A stretch of DNA of 64,000 nucleotides from M55B157 sp965657825 (GTDB lineage Bacteria; Actinomycetota; Actinomycetes; S36-B12): assembly GCA_965657825.1 (NCBI GenBank), contig CBFHQG010000003.1:1-64000 (forward strand), in the 5' to 3' direction. The position numbers and the translations under genes were made by a program. Below, piece by piece: positions 25,638 through 34,781 of this stretch. Each line of letters starts with the position of its first letter. Position 1 is the stretch's first letter. The notes under the pieces were generated by a model. The model was not told the origin of the DNA. It saw only the letters and a list, made by a program, of their open reading frames with translations, and did no database searches.

Positions 25638-26669
25638 TCAGCCCAGGACCCGGCGCACCCAGGCACCCGGATCGCCGATCTCCGTCGGGGTCGGTAGCGC
25701 CGCAGGCGAGGTCCACACCTCGTTGAACCCGGTCATTCCGACCTCGGCAACGACTCCGCGCACGAATGCTGCGCCCTGCGTGTACTGCCGCAGTTTCGCC
25801 TCCAGCCCGAGCAGCCGACCGACGAGGCCATCGACGAAACCGTGCTGGGTGCGACGTCGATCGAAGCGCTCGCGGATCATCGCGACACTCGGCACCACCT
25901 GCGGGCCCACCTCATCCATGACGACATCAGCATGCCCCTCCAGCAGCGACATCAAGGCGGTGAGGCGTTCGAGGATGGCGCGCTGCTCAGGAGTCTGCAG
26001 CAGGTCGATGACGCCGAGGCCGGTCTCGCCGCGCGACCGTATCTCGCCCGCGACTCGGCGCAGGGTCGTCCAGGTGTCGGTATCGGTGGCGCGCAGATAG
26101 TCATGCACCTGCTCGGTGAAGAAAGTGGACAGCCACGGGACCGCGGAGAACTGCACGCGGTGGGTCTCCTCGTGCAGACAGACCCACAGTCGGAAATCGC
26201 TGGCGGGAACGTCGAGTTGTCGCTCGGCGTGGACGATGTTAGGGGCGACGAGCATGAGTCGGCCAGGTCTGCGGGGGTCCTCGCCGAACGCCTCGTACTG
26301 ACCGAGCACCTTGGTCGACAGGAGGGCGAGCACCGCACCCATCTGCAGGGCACTCGTGCGCGCGCCGGTCTCACGTACGAGTGCGGAGGGCTTCTTCTCC
26401 CGCAGGAGTTGCGACAGTGGCTCGACGGCGATGCGCATCTGGTCCACATTGGCCCGCAGCCATTCCGGTCGGGCCACCACGACCGCGTGATGGGTGTCGT
26501 CGTCGGCGACGAGCCCGGTCACCTCGCGCACCGGCTCGATCGCACGCCGGGCAGCGGAGCGGATATCGGCGACGATCTCGACGGCCTCAGCCGGGCTCAC
26601 GATCGGGCCCGCGGGGGCCAGTCGAACCCCGGTGGACACCGCGAGTGGCCAATCGATCACATCGCTCAC
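25638..26669 (-). CDS. DUF2342 / zincin_2 metalloprotease-like protein
   Basis: A 343-residue protein of the family annotated as coenzyme F420-biosynthesis-associated or zincin-like (TIGR03624, DUF2342). A zinc-binding HEETH motif lies in LWVCLHEETHRVQF, and a downstream Glu/His cluster, EGHADVVMD, could supply the third ligand. The start is uncertain: GTG at 26669 just before DVIDWPLAVS fits the family N-terminus, and GTG at 26711 is also open. It sits between dacB and tilS, as in many actinobacteria. Neither substrate nor proteolysis has been shown for the family, to my knowledge. Confidence 0.82.
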   Translation of the reverse strand: MSDVIDWPLAVSTGVRLAPAGPIVSPAEAVEIVADIRSAARRAIEPVREVTGLVADDDTHHAVVVARPEWLRANVDQMRIAVEPLSQLLREKKPSALVRETGARTSALQMGAVLALLSTKVLGQYEAFGEDPRRPGRLMLVAPNIVHAERQLDVPASDFRLWVCLHEETHRVQFSAVPWLSTFFTEQVHDYLRATDTDTWTTLRRVAGEIRSRGETGLGVIDLLQTPEQRAILERLTALMSLLEGHADVVMDEVGPQVVPSVAMIRERFDRRRTQHGFVDGLVGRLLGLEAKLRQYTQGAAFVRGVVAEVGMTGFNEVWTSPAALPTPTEIGDPGAWVRRVLG

Positions 26670-26720
26670 ACCCTCGAGGGTATGCGACCCATCTCCCTGC
26701 CCTCCCACCACAACCGTGAC

Positions 26721-28088
26721 TCAGGCGCCGGGTTGGCAGCCGCATCGGGCGAGGATGGCGGCGGCTTGATCGAGCAGGGAGCGCGCATCGAAGACATCCA
26801 CCGCGGAATTACTGATGAAGGAGAAGACCAGCAGCCGTCCGTCGCGATCCACGACCGTGCCGGCCAGGGCGGACACCCCGGACAGCGTGCCGGTCTTGGC
26901 GTGCACGACCCCCGCACCCGCGTAGGTGCTCTCGGTGTAGAAGCGGTCGGCGAGGGTGCCGGTCACCCCGGCCACCGCCAGCCCCCCGAGTACCGGCCAG
27001 CCCCAGCCCCCGGCCAACCCGGAGGAGGTAGGGCGGGTGAGCGCGCTGAGCACCTGGGCGAAGGTGCGGGTGGGCACCCGGTTGTCCACCGACAACCCAC
27101 TGCCATCGAATAGTGCGACCCCGGTCGTGGAGATCCCCATCCCGGTCAGCGCCGCGGTCGTCGCCTGGGCACCGGTGTCGAAGCTGCCCACGCCGAACCG
27201 CACCGCCCCGGCGAGATGGGCGAGGATCTCGGCGTAGTCGTTATCGGAATCGGTGAGCATCCGCTGCACGATCGCCGCGAGCGGCACCGATTCGGTCGCG
27301 GCGATCTGCCGCGCACTGCCCACTCGACCCGGCTGTGGGGCGGCGACGGCCAGACCACGTTGGCGGAGCAGGTCGGCGAAGACCTCGGCGGCCGCGAGCG
27401 CGGGATCGGGCTGGCGCACCTCGCCGCCGGGGATGCGCGCGGAATCCACGACCAGTGGTGACACCGGGGCAGCGACCCCTGTCGCGGGATAGTCCGGGGA
27501 CCAGCCGATCGCCAGGGTCGGGCCTTCGAACAGCGAGGTGTCGTACCCCAGTTGGATGCTCGCCCCCGCCCCGGGGCCATCACCGGCGGCCAGCACCGCG
27601 TCGGCGAGTGCTGCCAGCGAGGACCCCTCCCCGGACATCGACGACAGGGTCGGGTCACCGGCGCCGACGAGTACCAGCGTCGCCGTCGCCGGATCCCAGT
27701 GCGCCGTGGTCACCAGGCGAGTGGACGGCCCGACCGCCTGCAGGACGGACACGGCCGTGAGGATCTTGACCACCGAGCCGGGGGTTCGAGGGGTATCGCC
27801 GTCCCGGTCGTACAGCAAGACCCCGGTCGCCGGATCGAACACCACCGCACCCACCTGAGGTCCGAGGGCGTCGATCGGCCCATCGAGGAGTTCGGCCAAT
27901 GTCGCCGGATCCGGCGGAGTGGTGTTCGCAGAATCGGCGAGCGGCAGCACCGGACCAGCCGGCCCGGTCAGGGCGCCTTCCTGCCCCTGAACACTCGACG
28001 CGGTCAGCAGTGCCGAGGTCGCGAGCAGGGCGATTCCCGCCACGGATGCCAGCATCCGCCTCGGCGTCCGCCTCGTCGTGATGACCAC
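26721..28088 (-). CDS. dacB: D-alanyl-D-alanine carboxypeptidase/endopeptidase, PBP4 (S13) family
   Basis: A low-molecular-weight penicillin-binding protein of 455 residues acting on peptidoglycan outside the membrane. The N-terminus RRTPRRMLASVAGIALLATS is a signal peptide or anchor. The three active-site motifs are SVVK (in TPGSVVKILTAV), SDN (in LTDSDNDYAEIL) and KTG (in HAKTGTLSGVS). GTG at 28088 is preceded by GAGGGAG at good spacing. It is divergent from ppa across a 94-base gap that should carry both promoters. Confidence 0.94.
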   Translation of the reverse strand: MVITTRRTPRRMLASVAGIALLATSALLTASSVQGQEGALTGPAGPVLPLADSANTTPPDPATLAELLDGPIDALGPQVGAVVFDPATGVLLYDRDGDTPRTPGSVVKILTAVSVLQAVGPSTRLVTTAHWDPATATLVLVGAGDPTLSSMSGEGSSLAALADAVLAAGDGPGAGASIQLGYDTSLFEGPTLAIGWSPDYPATGVAAPVSPLVVDSARIPGGEVRQPDPALAAAEVFADLLRQRGLAVAAPQPGRVGSARQIAATESVPLAAIVQRMLTDSDNDYAEILAHLAGAVRFGVGSFDTGAQATTAALTGMGISTTGVALFDGSGLSVDNRVPTRTFAQVLSALTRPTSSGLAGGWGWPVLGGLAVAGVTGTLADRFYTESTYAGAGVVHAKTGTLSGVSALAGTVVDRDGRLLVFSFISNSAVDVFDARSLLDQAAAILARCGCQPGA

Positions 28089-28182
28089 GTGCTCCCTCTC
28101 GCCGCTGCTCGATTCGCGGGCTGCCCCCCGCACAGACCCGCCGTAGGGAACACTAGGTCACGACCAACCCCGAGGAGGAGTT

Positions 28183-28689
28183 GTGACACCCCTGGAGTTC
28201 GACGTCACCGTGGAGATCCCAACCGGGAGCCGGAACAAGTACGAGATGGATCACACAACCGGGCGGATCCGCCTCGACCGGATGCTGTTCACCTCGACGC
28301 GCTACCCCCATGACTACGGGTTCGTCGATGACACCCTCGGTCTCGACGGCGATCCGCTCGATGCGCTCGTGCTCGTGCAGGAGGCGACCTTCCCCGGAGT
28401 GGTCATCCGCTGCCGAGCGGTCGGGATGTTCCGCATGACAGACGAGGCCGGTGGGGACGACAAGGTCCTGTGCGTACCGGTCGGCGATCCCAGACTCGAT
28501 CACGTGCGCGACATCTACCATGTCGCGGAATTCGATCGACTGGAGATCCAACACTTCTTCGAGGTGTACAAGGATCTCGAGCCGGGTAAATCCGTCGAGG
28601 GCGCCAGTTGGGTCGGCCGCGAGGAAGCCGAGGCTGAGATCCTCGAATCCTATGAGCGCCACCGCAAGCATCAATCCCTTGAGAGTTGA
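28183..28689 (+). CDS. ppa: Inorganic pyrophosphatase (family I)
   Basis: Hydrolyses pyrophosphate to phosphate and pulls biosynthetic reactions forward. The 168-residue protein shows the family signature DGDPLDALVLV, preceded by TRYPHDYGFVDDTL, and the metal-binding Asp residues are present. It has a GTG start with a GAGGAGGAG ribosome site 5' of it. It is a single gene, followed 10 bases later by the thioesterase. Confidence 0.97.
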   Translation: MTPLEFDVTVEIPTGSRNKYEMDHTTGRIRLDRMLFTSTRYPHDYGFVDDTLGLDGDPLDALVLVQEATFPGVVIRCRAVGMFRMTDEAGGDDKVLCVPVGDPRLDHVRDIYHVAEFDRLEIQHFFEVYKDLEPGKSVEGASWVGREEAEAEILESYERHRKHQSLES

Positions 28690-28699
28690 TGCAGCACAG

Positions 28700-29158
28700 A
28701 TGAGTGACAACGGATCTCCGCGACGGTGCGACGTCGCGATCGCGGCCACGACCAGCGTGCGGTGGAGCGACGTCGACATCTACGGTCACGTCAACAACGT
28801 CGCGTACTACTCCTATGTTGATTCGGCAGTCAACGGCTGGCTGATGGGCGCAATCGGTGAGGATCTGCGGCGACTCGATTCGATCGGGATCGTCGCAGAG
28901 ACCGGATGCCGGTATCTCGCCGAGATCGACTTCCCTGCCCGCGTCGATATCGGGTTGGCCACCGAGCGGATCGGCACCTCCAGCGTGGTGTATCGGTTCG
29001 CGATCTTCCTCGCCGACGACGACGTTCTGCGAGCGACCGGACGATTCGTGCACGTCTACGTCGATCGAGACCATCGTCGACCCACCTCCATCCCCGACCA
29101 GGTACGTCGTGCGGTCGAGGGCCTCCCCCACCTCACCGTCAGCGAGAACGCATCGTGA
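28700..29158 (+). CDS. Acyl-CoA thioesterase, hotdog fold
   Basis: A 152-residue 4-hydroxybenzoyl-CoA-thioesterase-like (YbgC/FadM type) protein. The signature VRWSDVDIYGHVNNVAYYSY is at residues 19-38, with the Asp and His of the active-site region. It likely hydrolyses acyl-CoA thioesters in the cytoplasm; the chain specificity is unknown. Its stop overlaps the alcohol dehydrogenase start as GTGA, so the two are co-translated. The ribosome site before the ATG at 28700 is weak. Confidence 0.82.
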   Translation: MSDNGSPRRCDVAIAATTSVRWSDVDIYGHVNNVAYYSYVDSAVNGWLMGAIGEDLRRLDSIGIVAETGCRYLAEIDFPARVDIGLATERIGTSSVVYRFAIFLADDDVLRATGRFVHVYVDRDHRRPTSIPDQVRRAVEGLPHLTVSENAS

Positions 29159-30270
29159 AGATCACCGGATCGGTCCTGCAGTCCATCGCAGCCCCCCAGC
29201 CCTATGCCGAATCACGCCCCATCAGCGTGCACGAGCTCACCCTCGATCCACCGGGACCCAGCGAGTGCCTGATCGAGATCGAGGCGGCCGGGATCTGCCA
29301 CTCCGACCTGTCGGTCGTCAGCGGGGTGCGGGTGCGACCGGTCCCCATGCTGCTCGGGCATGAGGCGGCCGGTCGCGTGGTCGAGGTGGGCGAGCAGGTC
29401 ACCGACGTGCGAGTCGGCGAGCGCGTCATCATGACCTTCCTGCCGCGATGCGAGGAGTGCGCGGCGTGCCGTACCGGGGGTCGGGTGCCCTGCGAGATCG
29501 GCAGCGCTCGCAACAACGCCGGGGTGCTGTTCAACGGCGATATCCGCCTCCATGACGATTCCGGTCCGGTACTGCACCACCTCGGTGTCTCCGCGTTCGC
29601 GAACTACGCCGTGGTCGACCAGCGCTCCCTCGTGGCGCTCCCAGAGGACGTACCCGCCGATATCGCCGCGCTGTTCGGCTGCGCGGTCCTCACCGGGGGC
29701 GGAGCGGTGTGGAACATCGCGCGCCCCGTACCGGGGTCGAGCCTGGCGGTGATCGGCCTCGGAGGCGTCGGCCTCGCGGCGCTACTCACCGCACTCGCCG
29801 AACCCGATGTCGACGTGATCGCCATCGACCCGATCGAGGCCAAGCGCGAACTCGCGCTGCGGCTGGGGGCGCACCGAGCCCTCACCCCCGACCAGGCGGC
29901 AGCCGAGGGGGTGCGCGTCGACGCTGTCATCGAAGCCTCCGGGCATCCCGCTGCCCTGTCCGCCGGCATCGACCTGCTCTCCGCGGGTGGAGTCCTGGCC
30001 GCGACCGGCCTCGCCGCACCCGATGCCACCACCACGATCTCGCCGCTGCGACTGGTGGCCCAGGCCCTCACCGTGTCCGGCTGCTACCTGGGGTCCTCCG
30101 TCCCCCGCCGCGACATCCCTCGCTTCATCGACCTGTGGCGTGCCGGCCGGCTCCCTCTCGAGGCGATCATCAGCCACCGCATTCCGATGGCGGACCTGGA
30201 CTCCCAGATCAACATCGCGATGGACCGGCTCGACTCCGGCGAAGCGCTTCGCCAGGTCATCGTCGCCTGA
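29155..30270 (+). CDS. Zinc-dependent alcohol dehydrogenase, medium-chain
   Basis: A 371-residue NAD(P)-dependent medium-chain dehydrogenase. Catalytic zinc ligands are Cys in GICHSDLS and His in LLGHEAAGRVVEVGE. The structural zinc Cys cluster is CEECAACRTGGRVPC. The nucleotide fold is VIGLGGVGLAALL. The overall layout is that of class III-type/AdhC dehydrogenases. The GTG at 29155 overlaps the thioesterase stop. The substrate is unknown; the neighbour suggests an acyl or aldehyde role, but this is weak inference. Confidence 0.86.
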   Translation: MKITGSVLQSIAAPQPYAESRPISVHELTLDPPGPSECLIEIEAAGICHSDLSVVSGVRVRPVPMLLGHEAAGRVVEVGEQVTDVRVGERVIMTFLPRCEECAACRTGGRVPCEIGSARNNAGVLFNGDIRLHDDSGPVLHHLGVSAFANYAVVDQRSLVALPEDVPADIAALFGCAVLTGGGAVWNIARPVPGSSLAVIGLGGVGLAALLTALAEPDVDVIAIDPIEAKRELALRLGAHRALTPDQAAAEGVRVDAVIEASGHPAALSAGIDLLSAGGVLAATGLAAPDATTTISPLRLVAQALTVSGCYLGSSVPRRDIPRFIDLWRAGRLPLEAIISHRIPMADLDSQINIAMDRLDSGEALRQVIVA

Positions 30271-30334
30271 CCGGCCGGAGTTCCATTCGCACCATGTCCT
30301 CAAAGCCCTGTCGCGATGGGGCAGACTGGCCGGC

Positions 30335-30874
30335 ATGAGTTCGCCTCCGGCCGACGGCACCGATCGCCCTGTGGCGCCTGGTTCCGGAGACGGTTGGGTG
30401 ACCTTGGCCAATGGCCGGGTGCTGTGGGGGCGGTTCGGGGCGGCCGGGCTGCTGCTCGGCCATGTCGACGACGACGGCACGCAGCGATTTCTGCTCGCCC
30501 GTCGCGCAGCCTGGGTTCATCGAGGCCACGGCACCTGGTCGGTGCCCGGCGGTGCGATCGACTCGCACGAGGACCCGGTGACCGCTGCCCTGCGCGAGTT
30601 CGACGAGGAGATCGGCCGTGTCCCCGACGGCTACGACCTGATCGGCGTGCACGAGGAGGTCGTCGAGACCGGCGTGTGGAGCTACCACACCTGTTGCGCG
30701 CGAGTGACCGAACGCCCCGACTATGACGCCACGTTGTCGCCGGAGAACGATGAGGCCGCCTGGTGGTCTCGCCACGAACTCCAGCAGATCCCACTCTTCG
30801 ACCCCTTCGCCGAACAACTACCCCGACTGCTGGCGATCTTCGATGCAGGTGAGGTCAGGGGCGACGGCGGCTGA
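30335..30874 (+). CDS. Nudix hydrolase
   Basis: A 179-residue pyrophosphohydrolase. The Nudix box is complete: GGAIDSHEDPVTAALREF followed by DEEIG, matching Gx5Ex7REUXEEXGU, at about residues 71-93. It lacks extra domains. The substrate (a nucleoside diphosphate derivative) cannot be assigned. It ends convergently with the small membrane protein gene, overlapping it by 20 bases. Confidence 0.87.
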   Translation: MSSPPADGTDRPVAPGSGDGWVTLANGRVLWGRFGAAGLLLGHVDDDGTQRFLLARRAAWVHRGHGTWSVPGGAIDSHEDPVTAALREFDEEIGRVPDGYDLIGVHEEVVETGVWSYHTCCARVTERPDYDATLSPENDEAAWWSRHELQQIPLFDPFAEQLPRLLAIFDAGEVRGDGG

Positions 30875-31274
30875 CCAGAATCAGCAGGACGTAGGCGAAA
30901 CAGAACGCCGCCCCGACACCCAGATAGGCCCAGCGCACCGGGGTCCACTCCCCCGGCAGGGTGATCGTGAGCACCGTCATCAACCCACCGCTGATGATCA
31001 TCACCACCGCCGCACCGAGCACGGGATGGTCCGGTGCCCGTCGGACCAGCCACATCTGACCGGAAAGGCCGAGCAGAGCGGCGCCCAGCATCTGCAGTGT
31101 CCAGGTCGCATCGACCACCGTCGACAAACCCAGCCATTCGGCCATGAGAGCAGGAGAGACCACCAACAGCAGGCCCGAAGCGACGAAGACCAGCGAACCG
31201 AGGCCGAGCACCACCCGGATCAGGCGCGCGGAGATCGGCACACCGGATAAATCGCGGAGATCAGCCTCCGTCAT
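30855..31274 (-). CDS. Small four-helix membrane protein, unknown function
   Basis: A 139-residue protein with four predicted membrane helices (about residues 18-42, 57-79, 85-106 and 112-134) and short loops. A DUF4345-like layout is possible but I do not recognise a family with confidence. It overlaps the convergent Nudix gene at the 3' end by 20 bases. The ATG at 31274 was used. Confidence 0.6.
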   Translation of the reverse strand: MTEADLRDLSGVPISARLIRVVLGLGSLVFVASGLLLVVSPALMAEWLGLSTVVDATWTLQMLGAALLGLSGQMWLVRRAPDHPVLGAAVVMIISGGLMTVLTITLPGEWTPVRWAYLGVGAAFCFAYVLLILVSRRRP

Positions 31275-31321
31275 GACACGACGGTATCGGCGCAGAGGCG
31301 GTGAACGTCGTTAATGCGCGA

Positions 31322-31903
31322 TCACGCCGTCGGCGCGTCGCCGGACAGGAGATCCTGCGCGTGCAGGCTGACTCGGTACCGCCCCGACGGCCCCTCGGGA
31401 GTGAGAAGCGCGATCAGATCGAACCGGTCACCGGGCCACGGGTCGGGGATGTCATCGGGATTGACCACATCGAAGGCGCGCAGCAGGTCAGGGATGTGCC
31501 CGTGATCCCAGACGATGAGGGTCTGCTGACCGCAGCTGCGCACCTGGGACGCCAGCGCCCCCTCAGCGCCGCGCGCATGATGATGGTGCACGTCGAGCCC
31601 CAGGCGTGCGGCGATCGGATGCGCGGTGTCCAGGCAGCGGTGGCTGCGGTTGTCATGCGTGGCCGGCGCAGCGTGCACCCGTTCGGGCCGGATCCAGACA
31701 TCACCCTGCTCACCCGCATGGTCGAAGCGCACCGCGAGCGCCCCCGCCCGGCTCCACCCGCGCGGGGTCAGCCCGTGGGCGCTCGGTGCACCGTGCGCAT
31801 CGACCCCGTGCTGCTCGGGGGCGTCACCCTCGGCCGGATGCGGCTTCTCAGCGTGGCGGATCACCATCACGGTCCCCGCCTCCGGCACGGCATTCACGCT
31901 CAC
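31322..31903 (-). CDS. Histidine phosphatase family protein
   Basis: A 193-residue phosphoglycerate-mutase-like protein. The RHG motif appears as VIRHAEKP (RHA variant) at residues 14-21. A second catalytic His is in VWDHGHIPDLL, and an Arg in GLTPRGWSRAGAL aligns with the usual third residue. It contains many His residues (VHHHHARG). It is probably a small-molecule phosphatase, substrate unknown. It starts with GTG at 31903, directly after the TetR gene, and probably shares its transcript. Confidence 0.72.
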   Translation of the reverse strand: MSVNAVPEAGTVMVIRHAEKPHPAEGDAPEQHGVDAHGAPSAHGLTPRGWSRAGALAVRFDHAGEQGDVWIRPERVHAAPATHDNRSHRCLDTAHPIAARLGLDVHHHHARGAEGALASQVRSCGQQTLIVWDHGHIPDLLRAFDVVNPDDIPDPWPGDRFDLIALLTPEGPSGRYRVSLHAQDLLSGDAPTA

Positions 31904-31904
31904 C

Positions 31905-32579
31905 TCAGCCCCCCGACTCGGCCAAATCCAACTCGGCGAACAGCGAGGTGGTCAGGTGAGTGACCAGATCGGCGCGGCGCACGGTGTGGGGATCCCACGC
32001 CAGGACGGTCTCCTCCATCCCGACCAACCAGCCGCGCAGAATCAATCGTGCGAGCGGCCCGGCATCGGATCGACCGGCAGCCTCCAGCCAGCGCGGTACC
32101 AGAGCATCCCGCACCCGAGCCATGGCCTCGACCACCCGCACATCACCGCCGCCGGCTCCGCGGACCAGCGAGGTGTAGCCGACCCGGTTGCGCTCGACGA
32201 GTCGGACGAACCCGTCGATGAGGGTGCGGACGCGCTCGACGGGAGTGGTCTCGGGTGCGACTCGCACGGGCTTGAGCATGCGCTCCCCCGCTGCCTCGAC
32301 GACGGCGGCGTAGTAGTCGCCCTTCGTCGGGAAGTAGTGGAACAGCAGGGTTCGCGAGATGCCCGCGGCCGACGCGACCTCATCGAGGGCGAGTTCGTGG
32401 ATCGCTCGGGTCTGCAGCAACTGCCACCCCACCTCGACGAGTTGACGGCGTCGGTCGCCCCCGCTCATCCGCGAGCGGGTGGCGACCGACGTCGTACCGG
32501 TTGAACTCGTCGTACCGGTTGAACCCGTCGTACCGGTGGAACCCGTGTCGAGTGAGTTCGCGTCAGGAATAGCTGCCAC
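31905..32579 (-). CDS. TetR-family transcriptional regulator
   Basis: A DNA-binding repressor. The helix-turn-helix reads LDEVASAAGISRTLLFHYFP and sits about 66 residues from the annotated start, followed by a ligand domain. It lies downstream of the beta-oxidation genes and is a likely fatty-acyl-CoA-responsive regulator of them (inference). The start is doubtful. The GTG at 32579 overlaps the FadB gene and gives an N-terminus of Gly/Ser/Thr repeats (STGTT units) encoded by three 18-bp tandem repeats. The ATG at 32468 (MSGGDRRRQ) gives a normal TetR N-terminus and leaves the repeats in the upstream region. Confidence 0.83.
   Translation of the reverse strand: MAAIPDANSLDTGSTGTTGSTGTTSSTGTTSVATRSRMSGGDRRRQLVEVGWQLLQTRAIHELALDEVASAAGISRTLLFHYFPTKGDYYAAVVEAAGERMLKPVRVAPETTPVERVRTLIDGFVRLVERNRVGYTSLVRGAGGGDVRVVEAMARVRDALVPRWLEAAGRSDAGPLARLILRGWLVGMEETVLAWDPHTVRRADLVTHLTTSLFAELDLAESGG
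32491..32544. repeat. Three tandem 18-bp repeats at the TetR gene start
   Basis: The unit GTCGTACCGGTTGAACTC occurs three times head to tail with one or two changes per copy. If the TetR gene starts at 32468, the repeats lie 23-76 bases upstream, where operators would be expected; each unit contains the palindrome ACCGGT. If the gene starts at 32579 they encode a (G/S)STGTT tract. Either way the copy number may vary between strains. Confidence 0.75.
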
Positions 32580-34743
32580 CGGAATCGGCCAGTGCGACCA
32601 GGGACGCCGGCGGGGTGAACCGGTCGCCGTACTCCGCGGCGAGCTCGCGGGCGCGAGCGACGAATCCCGCGGGTCCGCTCACGGTGCCGTCGGGTGACAC
32701 GTATCCGCTGATGTACTGCAGCACACCCCCGGTCCAGGGCGGGAAGCCGATGCCGAAGATCGATCCGATGTTCGCCTCGGGTACCGACCGGAGCACGCCC
32801 TCATCGAGGCACTTGACGGTCTCGATGGCCTCGGCGAAGAGCATGCGCTCCTTCATGTCCACAAAGGGCATGTCGAGGTTGGTGCCGCCGAAGTTGTCGA
32901 CCAGTCCATCCCACAGGCCGAGGCGCTTGCCCTCGGCGTAGTCGTAGAACCCCGCGCCGGCTGCTCGACCACCTCGGTCGAACTCCACGACCATGCGGTC
33001 GATCGCCGGGTACGACGGATGGTCGGGGAAGGCAGCCCCTGCTTCCTCGGCAGCGACCCGCCCCTCCTCGCGAATGCGACGGCCCAGAGTGAGGCTGACC
33101 TCATCGAACAGCGCGAGGGGTCCGGTGGGATAGCCGGCCTGCAGTCCCGCCTGCTCGATCGACGGCGCCGGCACGCCTTCGGCCAGCATGGCCACAGCCT
33201 CGCCCATGAAGGTGCCGATGACGCGACTGGTGAAGAAGCCACGGCTGTCGTTGACGACGATCGGGGTCTTCTTGATCGCAGCTGCCACGTCGAGCGCCTT
33301 GGCGATCGTGGCGTCGGAGGTCTTCTCCCCGACGACGATCTCCAGCAGCGGCATCTTGTCGACCGGTGAGAAGAAGTGCAGACCGATGAAGTCCTCGGGA
33401 CGCTTGACCGCCTCGGCCAGACCCGTGATGGGCAGGGTCGAGGTGTTGGAGCCGAGCAGCGCATCGTCAGCGACGACCTGCTCGATCCGACCGAAGGTCT
33501 CCTGCTTGAGCTCGGAATTCTCGAAGACCGCCTCGATGACCAGATCGGCACCCTTGGCCAGGTCGAGGGAGTCGGTGGGCGTGATGCGCGCGAGCACCTC
33601 GTCGCGAGCCGCCTCGGTCATCCTGCCCCGCGACACGGCCTTGTCGAGGATCCCCTGGGAGTACGCCTTGCCCTTCTCCGCAGCCTCCACCGTCGTGTCG
33701 ACGAGAACAACCTCGATGCCGTTGCGCGCACAGACGTAGGCGATACCGGCGCCCATCATCCCCGCACCCATGACGAGTGCCTTCGTGGGCCGGTAGGTCG
33801 GGTAGCCCTCCGGGCGAGCCCCGCCCTTGGTGATGTGCTGCAGGTCGAAGAAGAACGCCTTGGTCATGTTCTTCGATGTCTGGCCCGTGGCCAGCATCGC
33901 GAAGTAGCGCCCTTCGATCTTCTCCGCGTTGGCGAAGTCGACCTGTGCTCCCTCGACGGCCGCGGACATGATCGCCAGCGGTGCCGGCATCGGCGCACCC
34001 TTGATCTGCTTGCGCAGATTGGCGGGGAAGGCCGGCAGCATCATGGCGAGCTTCGGGTTCGACGGTGCACCACCGGGCATCTTGTAGCCGGGGGCGTCCC
34101 ACGGCTGCACCGCATCGGGATGCTCCTTCACCCAGGCCTTCGCCTGCGCGAGCATCTGCTCGGGAGAATCCACGACCGCATCGACGAGGCCGACCTCGAG
34201 CGCCTTCGCAGGCTTGCGCCGCTGACCCTGCAGCAGCACCTCCATCAGCGCCTTCTGCAGACCGAACATCCGCGTCGTGCGCACCACGCCACCGGCCCCC
34301 GGCAGCAGGCCGAGGGTCACCTCGGGCAGGCCGATCTCCGAACCGCGCACGTCGAGGGCGATCCGATGGTGGCAGGCCAGGGCGATCTCCAGGCCACCGC
34401 CGAGTGCGGCACCGTTGATCGCCGCGGCCACCGGCTTGCCGCATGTCTCCAGGCGACGCAGTGCGGCCTTGATGCGGGTGATCTGCTGCTCGAGGGCCTC
34501 GGCATCGGCCGGCGTGGCCTGGATGATCAGGTTGAGATCGGCTCCGGCGAAGAAGGTCTTCTTGCCGCTGGTGAGCACGATGCCGGTGATGTCATCTACC
34601 TCCTCGGCGATGCGATCCAAGGTGGCCTCGAGGGAGGAGATGAACGCCTCGTTCATCGTGTTGGCTCCCGCGCCGGCCTCGTCCATCGTGAGGGTGACGA
34701 TGCCGTCGGCGTCGCGCTCCCAGGCGATCATGTTGGTCGTCAT
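32563..34743 (-). CDS. FadB/FadJ-type 3-hydroxyacyl-CoA dehydrogenase / enoyl-CoA hydratase
   Basis: A 726-residue bifunctional enzyme of fatty-acid beta-oxidation. The N-terminal crotonase domain (about 1-200) has AAINGAALGGGLEIALACHH and EVTLGLLPGAGGVVRT with its catalytic Glu. The dehydrogenase domain starts near residue 325 with the Rossmann motif VMGAGMMGAGIAYVCA. HFFSPVDKMPLLEIV and NDSRGFFTSRV follow. The C-terminal dehydrogenase domain carries the usual second lobe. It works with the thiolase 38 bases upstream and probably shares its transcript. Confidence 0.94.
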   Translation of the reverse strand: MTTNMIAWERDADGIVTLTMDEAGAGANTMNEAFISSLEATLDRIAEEVDDITGIVLTSGKKTFFAGADLNLIIQATPADAEALEQQITRIKAALRRLETCGKPVAAAINGAALGGGLEIALACHHRIALDVRGSEIGLPEVTLGLLPGAGGVVRTTRMFGLQKALMEVLLQGQRRKPAKALEVGLVDAVVDSPEQMLAQAKAWVKEHPDAVQPWDAPGYKMPGGAPSNPKLAMMLPAFPANLRKQIKGAPMPAPLAIMSAAVEGAQVDFANAEKIEGRYFAMLATGQTSKNMTKAFFFDLQHITKGGARPEGYPTYRPTKALVMGAGMMGAGIAYVCARNGIEVVLVDTTVEAAEKGKAYSQGILDKAVSRGRMTEAARDEVLARITPTDSLDLAKGADLVIEAVFENSELKQETFGRIEQVVADDALLGSNTSTLPITGLAEAVKRPEDFIGLHFFSPVDKMPLLEIVVGEKTSDATIAKALDVAAAIKKTPIVVNDSRGFFTSRVIGTFMGEAVAMLAEGVPAPSIEQAGLQAGYPTGPLALFDEVSLTLGRRIREEGRVAAEEAGAAFPDHPSYPAIDRMVVEFDRGGRAAGAGFYDYAEGKRLGLWDGLVDNFGGTNLDMPFVDMKERMLFAEAIETVKCLDEGVLRSVPEANIGSIFGIGFPPWTGGVLQYISGYVSPDGTVSGPAGFVARARELAAEYGDRFTPPASLVALADSGGSYS

Positions 34744-34781
34744 GTGTTCTGCTGCTCCCTAGATTCTCTGCCGTCGCGCGA

